In this document: in pieces, positions 52,401 through 58,400 of the stretch | Layout of the letters: each line of letters starts with the position of its first letter | Numbering within the stretch: the first letter of the stretch is position 1 | NCBI GenBank assembly: GCA_029204225.1 | Contig: CM055110.1 | Coordinates: forward strand, 18,719,501-18,783,500 | DNA length: 64,000 bases | Reading direction: 5' to 3' | Origin: Diphasiastrum complanatum | Taxonomy: Eukaryota > Streptophyta > Lycopodiopsida > Lycopodiales > Lycopodiaceae | Position numbers and translations under genes: made by a program | Notes under the pieces: generated by a model | Databases searched by the model: none | The model's input: only the letters and a program-made list of their open reading frames with translations | What the model was told of the DNA's origin: nothing

Positions 52401-55400
52401 GAGCAATCATCATAAACTGAATAAAGGAATACAATGCTGCCCTACTTATACCCTCTCCTTGAATCAAATGGAGGAGTCAAAAAAGGGAGGGAAAAGGATT
52501 TGGAGGGAAAATAGTGCACCCTCCCAATAGGAGGACCCCCACTCCAAATCAATGTGACCAAGTCCTAAAAATATAACCAAATAGGGCCCAAGGCCAGTAT
52601 ATGAATAAAAAGGGCCCTTAGGCCTGCTTATGCATAATAACAATAAAAGAATGGACGCGGCGAATGTAATGAGCCAAGTCCATAACTCTCCCCTGCAGAA
52701 AAACAAAGTCCTCCACCGGCTAGCAAGCATAATGACTATCTAAAACAATAATGTAAGCATGCTAAATACTGAAAAATCACAAACTAATGGAAATACTGAT
52801 GGAGAGGACATAAGTCGTCACAACAGATATCCCAAAAGCATCATAACTTCTATAAAGCAAGTACTAAGCAAATACGACAATAAAGAATAGTCATAGCTAG
52901 CCGAATCATGAAGCAGAGGGAACATCTACAATGACATCTGTAGTAGAGGAGAAAACTAAAGCCATGAGGGCTCGAGCCTGATCTGCCAATAATGGTGTAT
53001 GGTAAAACACATCAATAAGCTCCCAAGTGGCCTCCTCAAGAGGACGACCATCCCACTGTACTAAAAATTGAACCTGCCTGCAACGTCGACTGTACTGAAG
53101 GCGAACCTGATGGATGGCGGCTGGCAAAAAAGGGAACAGCTCTGGCTCTGTAGGAAATGTGAGATCGCGAGGAGCATCATCCTCAATGGCAGCTCGTAAC
53201 AGGCTAACATGAAAGATATCACAAGCTAGTGTAGAATCAGGCAACTGTAACCGGTATGTAACAGGGCTGAGGCGATCCAAGATACAATAAGGCCCATAAT
53301 AGCGTGGTGCAAGCTTCTCAGTAGAAGCGTGACCCTGAACAAAGTGATGACGTGCAAAGCGTAACCGAAGGTAAACCATATCACCAACCTGAAACTCAAC
53401 ATGACGGTGATGACGATCAACAGAAGTCTGATAGCGCTGTTGAACATGTTGTAAGTGAGTAGTATAGCAATAAGCTCACGAGCACCGGATAAAAAAGAAG
53501 CAATGGTAACTGGTGTATCATCAGGAGGAAGAGGCACCCCTAGCAAAAGTGGAGCATACCCATGAGCCAATAAGAAAGGTGAAACTCCAGTGCTGGTACT
53601 AACAAAGCTATTATAGCTATACTCTGCCAAACATAAATGCTGGTCCCAATCCTTCCCAGAAGGAGAAACAAAATGTCGAAGGTAATCCTCAAGGATCCGA
53701 TTAAGGACCTCAGTCTGCCCATCAGCAGTAGAATGATAAGCAGTACCCATCACGAATAAGATGGGCTAGCTCAAACTTCATGGATGGCCAATAGAAATTG
53801 TCTTTAAGACGTACATAAGACTTTTGAAAACCAAAATGGCCACCAATAGGAGAAGCATGAGCATCAGACAACAACTGAGGACGAACGGAAAGAGAACTGG
53901 GAATACATAAGGCACCATAGTGGTATAAACGATCATCAACAATAGTATAAACCTGGAACTTCCGAGAGGACTAAAGGGGACGACTGTCTAATGCTACGCT
54001 TAGCATGTTTTATCATCTGGTTTAAGTCTTCTAAAAAGTTTCTGGCTGCTTCAATATGCTAAAAAATAGGCTGAAAAAAGGTGCTGAAGTAAGGTGCCGA
54101 ACAGCCTCCAATCAATAGCCGAAATGGACAGCAAGTCAGTGAAAAGAACCGCTGAAAATGAGACGGTAGTAGGGTGCTGGACAGCCTCCAGTCAATAGCA
54201 AAAATGGACAGCAAATCGGTGACGAAAAGTGTCGAGAATGATGAGGTAGTAGGGTGCTGGGCAATAGCTACCAAATCTGCAAAAACAATGAAAATTTGCC
54301 GAAAAAATCGACGAAAGTGATGGGTTATCGCTGAAAATGAGAAGGTAGGGCACTGGACAGCCTCCAATCAATATAAAAAATGGACAGCAAATCGGTGACA
54401 AAAAGTGTCGAAAATGACAAGGTAGTAGGGCGTTGGGCAAGAGCTACCAAATCTGCAAAAACAATAAAAATCTGTCGAAAGAATCGACGAAAGTGATGGG
54501 TTACCGCTGAAAATGAGACGGTAGTAGGGCGTTGGACAGCCTACAATCAATATCAAAAATGGACAGCAAATCGGTGACGAAAAGTGTCGAAAATGACGAG
54601 GTAGTAGGGCGCTGGGCAATAGCTACCAAATCTGCAAAAACAATGAAAATCTGCCGAAAAAATCGACGAAAGTGATGGGTTAGCAGGGCGCTGGACAACC
54701 TCCACCAAAATTGCAAAAAATGACGAAGAAATCGTCGAAGTGATGGGCAGTAGGGCGCTGGATAGCCACCACCAATCTGCAAAAATGACGGAGAAAAATC
54801 GATGAAAGTGATGGGTGGTAGGGCGCTGGACAGCCTCCACCAATCTGCAGGAAGGTTGACGGAGAAAAATCGATGAAAGTGATGGGTGGTAGGGCGCTGG
54901 ACAGCCTCCACCAATCTGCAGGAAAGTGCTCTGATACCAAGTTACAAGCTAAGATTCACTAGCTATGCTAGAAAGCAAGAAGAGAATGCTTAAGGAGGCT
55001 AAAGAGGAGCAATCATCATAAACTGAATAAAGGAATACAATGCTGCCCTACTTATACCCTCTCCTTGAATCAAATGGAGGAGTCAAAAAAGGGAGGGAAA
55101 AGGATTTGGAGGGAAAATAGTGCACCCTCCCAATAGGAGGACCCCCACTCCAAATCAATGTGACCAAGTCCTAAAAATATAACCAAATAGGGCCCAAGGC
55201 CAGTATATGAATAAAAAGGGCCCTTAGGCCTGCTTATGCATAATAACAATAAAAAAATGGACGCGGTGAGTGTAATGAGCGAAGTCCATAACTCCCCCGA
55301 TGGGGGGTTCGAGGGGCAACGCCCCCCAACGGCAGGGTCCGGGGGCTGCCGGTAGACCCCGGCCCCGACGGTAAGGCCTCTTCATGACTTGGCCTTCCAA

Positions 55401-58400
55401 CTTCCTGAGCGAAAACACACTTACTGGGACCATCTGTGCACGTAACAGACAGGCTAGAGGTTAGTTTTGAAATTTTATCCTTGACAGAACCCAACATGGA
55501 TTAATGCATCCGAACTGGACCATCCTGCACCCGACACAGTCGACAAACTACACAGTAATTATGCTCTTAATTAGAGCTTTCATCTGATACCCATATTGCC
55601 CATAAAAAAACCAAAAAATATATATCTATACAACAAAACGTTTCTGGAACTTTTTTTTATTGTTGTTTTGAAATTTTATCCTTGACAGAACCCAACATGG
55701 ATTAATGCATCCGAACTGGACCATCCTGCACCCGACACAGTCGACAAACTACACAGTAATTATGCTCTTAATTAGAGCTTTCATCTGATACCCATATTGC
55801 CCATAAAAAAACCAAAAAATATATATATATACAACAAAACGTTTCTGGAACTTTTTTTTATTGTTCAGAAACGCGTTTCTGAACCGCATTTCTGAACGCG
55901 ATTCTGAAACGCGTTTCAGAAATGCAGTGCATCTATGGTCCAAATTGACCCTAATGGGCCCAACCAATCTCTCCTAACTGATACATAACCCTCCAATATA
56001 AGAGTGAATGCTTGCCAAAAGGTGAAATATGGATATGCCAAATAAATCCAATAAACACGAAGCATATGTACCAAGACGTGTGATGGTCCTACTCATAGAT
56101 CTCACATGAGAAATATATCTCTCCTAGTGTCTATACCTCCAAACTCCAAAACCATCTATAAATAGATGATCAATATGAACATAGGCTCCACCTAAACGCA
56201 GGGCATGGCAATTTGCAAACTTGAAGGACTTGGGCTAGTATCAAAATGAAGACTCGAAGTCATGAGAGGCTAGCCTGATAATTGATCATGTAAGCCCAAT
56301 ACACAATGTCTCTACTGCATACATAATTGTGAGAGTGACCGAAGTGTCAAAGACAGGACACTTACTCCACATATCACGTATATATCTCCTAAAACAAGAA
56401 CACTCCATATGACTAAGAAATATTGTCCTTTCCCAAGTTGACTAGTTGCTGCATGTCTCATGCTAATAGGACCTACAAAGAAGAGTACACCCATGTATGT
56501 GTATATAGGAAACAACTATCTCGAAAGTATAGATATGATGAGCAGCATAAATATATCTAGCATTGAAGGTTGCCCTCATTGATTGGGAGTAATGATCTCT
56601 AACTTAAGCTCCCAACAAGATCTCTCCGTGTTTCATCAAGATCTATCTGTCGCTCACCTGCACTTACCTATCAACTGCTCAAATCTCTTGTTAGAGACCT
56701 CCTGGGACTCCTCCGTACCATCAATCCTCTCTAGATTACATGGCACTTGGATTGTAGGAGCATTGTATCAGTAGGAGCAGCACAGCAGTTCCAAAAAATG
56801 GAAGTACACTCAAAAAAATGCAGCAGAAATAGTAAAGTTCAACGATATAAGACTGCCAACAAAAGAAGCTGTAACTTGATTTTTCCTTTTTCAGTTTTTT
56901 ATGCCCTTACCCGTAGCAAGTTCTGACAAGATTTTACTCAGAAACCCTTGTAACGAGAAGCAAAAAAACCTCCTGTCTGAGATTTGAGACCCTAAAACGA
57001 CCATAATTGTAGGCATAAGAAGGAGCAGCAAAGTGCAACAGATTAACGTATCTCTTATCGACCGACTGTACAAATCCTGAAAACACATGAACGATAATCC
57101 TCAAAGCAGAAAACTCATATTGCCCAACCTGGAAAGATCAGATTTGCAATCTATCAACAGGAACTATAGTGATCCACTTGATGCTTGAAAGAACAGGTAA
57201 AATGTATGGACCAACGCACAACCTGCTAAAAATGTATTAACTTAACCTCAAATGATAAGAATGATGAGATGAGTTGTACGTAGAATAGCATTGTCCCACA
57301 GTAAGAAGCACTTGATTCAAAAACCTCTAGAGACGTGCACCAAATATCACAAAAGAGGAAGTTGTCAAAGACTGGAAAAAGTTAAATTTGTCATGCCCAC
57401 TGTCTAGAAACCTGAATCAAAGTCAAAAATCACATACTTTTAACGACTAGATGCCAGCAGCTGAAATATGTTGTCAAAACCAGAATTTCACCTCTTTGTT
57501 GAGAACTAGTGCTGAAAACAAAAATTAGGGTCTTCTTCCCAAAGTCTACCAACATAATGTTATACAACTTAGCACTCATTGTGAATGATGCCTACGAGTG
57601 CTAGCATCCTCATAAACCAATGAGCTGATGCTTGTAGAAAGTCGCGCCCACTTTGTCCTTTCACTAGAAAGATGCTCCATTGCCAAGTTACGACCAAAAC
57701 AACAAAAGAATTGAAAGTAGCTGCAATTTAGTGGAAACATAACCACATTGATCGAATAAATAACCACATTGATCGAAAAAATAACAATAAGACAATTTTG
57801 ATCAAAAAGCTGTTGAATTGAAAACTGGAACTCACTCAGAAGTGGAGATTTAAGTTGATTCTAATCTAGTCATTCACCTAATCATAATGATATCAACATT
57901 ATGTACTTGACATAAACAAGGAAGTGCAATCTTCAACTTTACAGAGTTCACCTGCAAAGTCTTAGACCATCAACAGTTCAACTTCATCATGCACATCATG
58001 GACTAAAGTCCTTGCAACCCTACTTAGTACTCACATCATCAATGCCCCAAGAGTAAGTCAAGTCACATGCACAAACATACATCCACATTAACTTTTGAGC
58101 ATTCGTGCAAAGACCAACGTACTAAGTTTTTATCACTTCTCTTGCGCTCAAGGGCAAAATTCCAATGAAGGCTAGCACTAAGAAGCAAAGCCTAATCATA
58201 GTGAGGCCCCATAGGCCTATTCATATTGTCTGTAGGCCCGACTTAGGGTTATGTACACGAGTTATGAAATAGGGCCCATTGATACTCCATGAATGACTGA
58301 ATGTCACTAATCAATGTCAAATTGATAAACGAAGGGCCCACAGCCCAAACATACGGTTCAATGTGGAGTCATAAACGATAATAACATAGAGCCCAAGTAC

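Larger units (their letters stand above)
52315..55293 (-). mobile_element. Short chromovirus with two LTRs nested in the hAT-like element
   Basis: LTRs at 52315-52687 (3') and 54940-55293 (5'). Flanked by the 5-bp duplication CCCCC (52310-52314 and 55294-55298). The LTRs begin AGTTA and end TAACT rather than TG...CA. They differ by a 19-bp tandem duplication, which exactly accounts for 373 versus 354 bp, and by about seven substitutions, so the insertion is fairly recent. Inside are only a primer-binding site, a minisatellite leader and part of the integrase, so it depended on a full-length relative. Confidence 0.9.
52017..55937. mobile_element. hAT-like non-autonomous element, AAACGCGTTT words
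   Basis: Perfect 8-bp duplication GTCCAAAT (52009-52016 and 55938-55945) and a 10-bp perfect terminal repeat, CATAGATGCA on both ends. Left word arm: GCATTTCTGAAACCGCGTTT and AAACGCGTTTCTCC. Right word arm (55866-55920): GAAACGCGTTTC twice with GAACGCGATTC. Without the nested chromovirus the element is about 937 bp and encodes nothing. G-rich hairpin pieces (GGGGGGTAGCCCCCC) lie at 52268-52310. It sits inside a LINE remnant in intron 1. Confidence 0.88.

Noticed and set aside
54059-54940. Several overlapping minus-strand frames rich in Phe, Ser and Pro
   Set aside because: They follow the minisatellite period in every frame and lie in the untranslated leader of the chromovirus.
56891-57088. 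Exon-like piece ending at a GTAAGG donor
   Set aside because: Does not match the importin at this position and has no partner exon.
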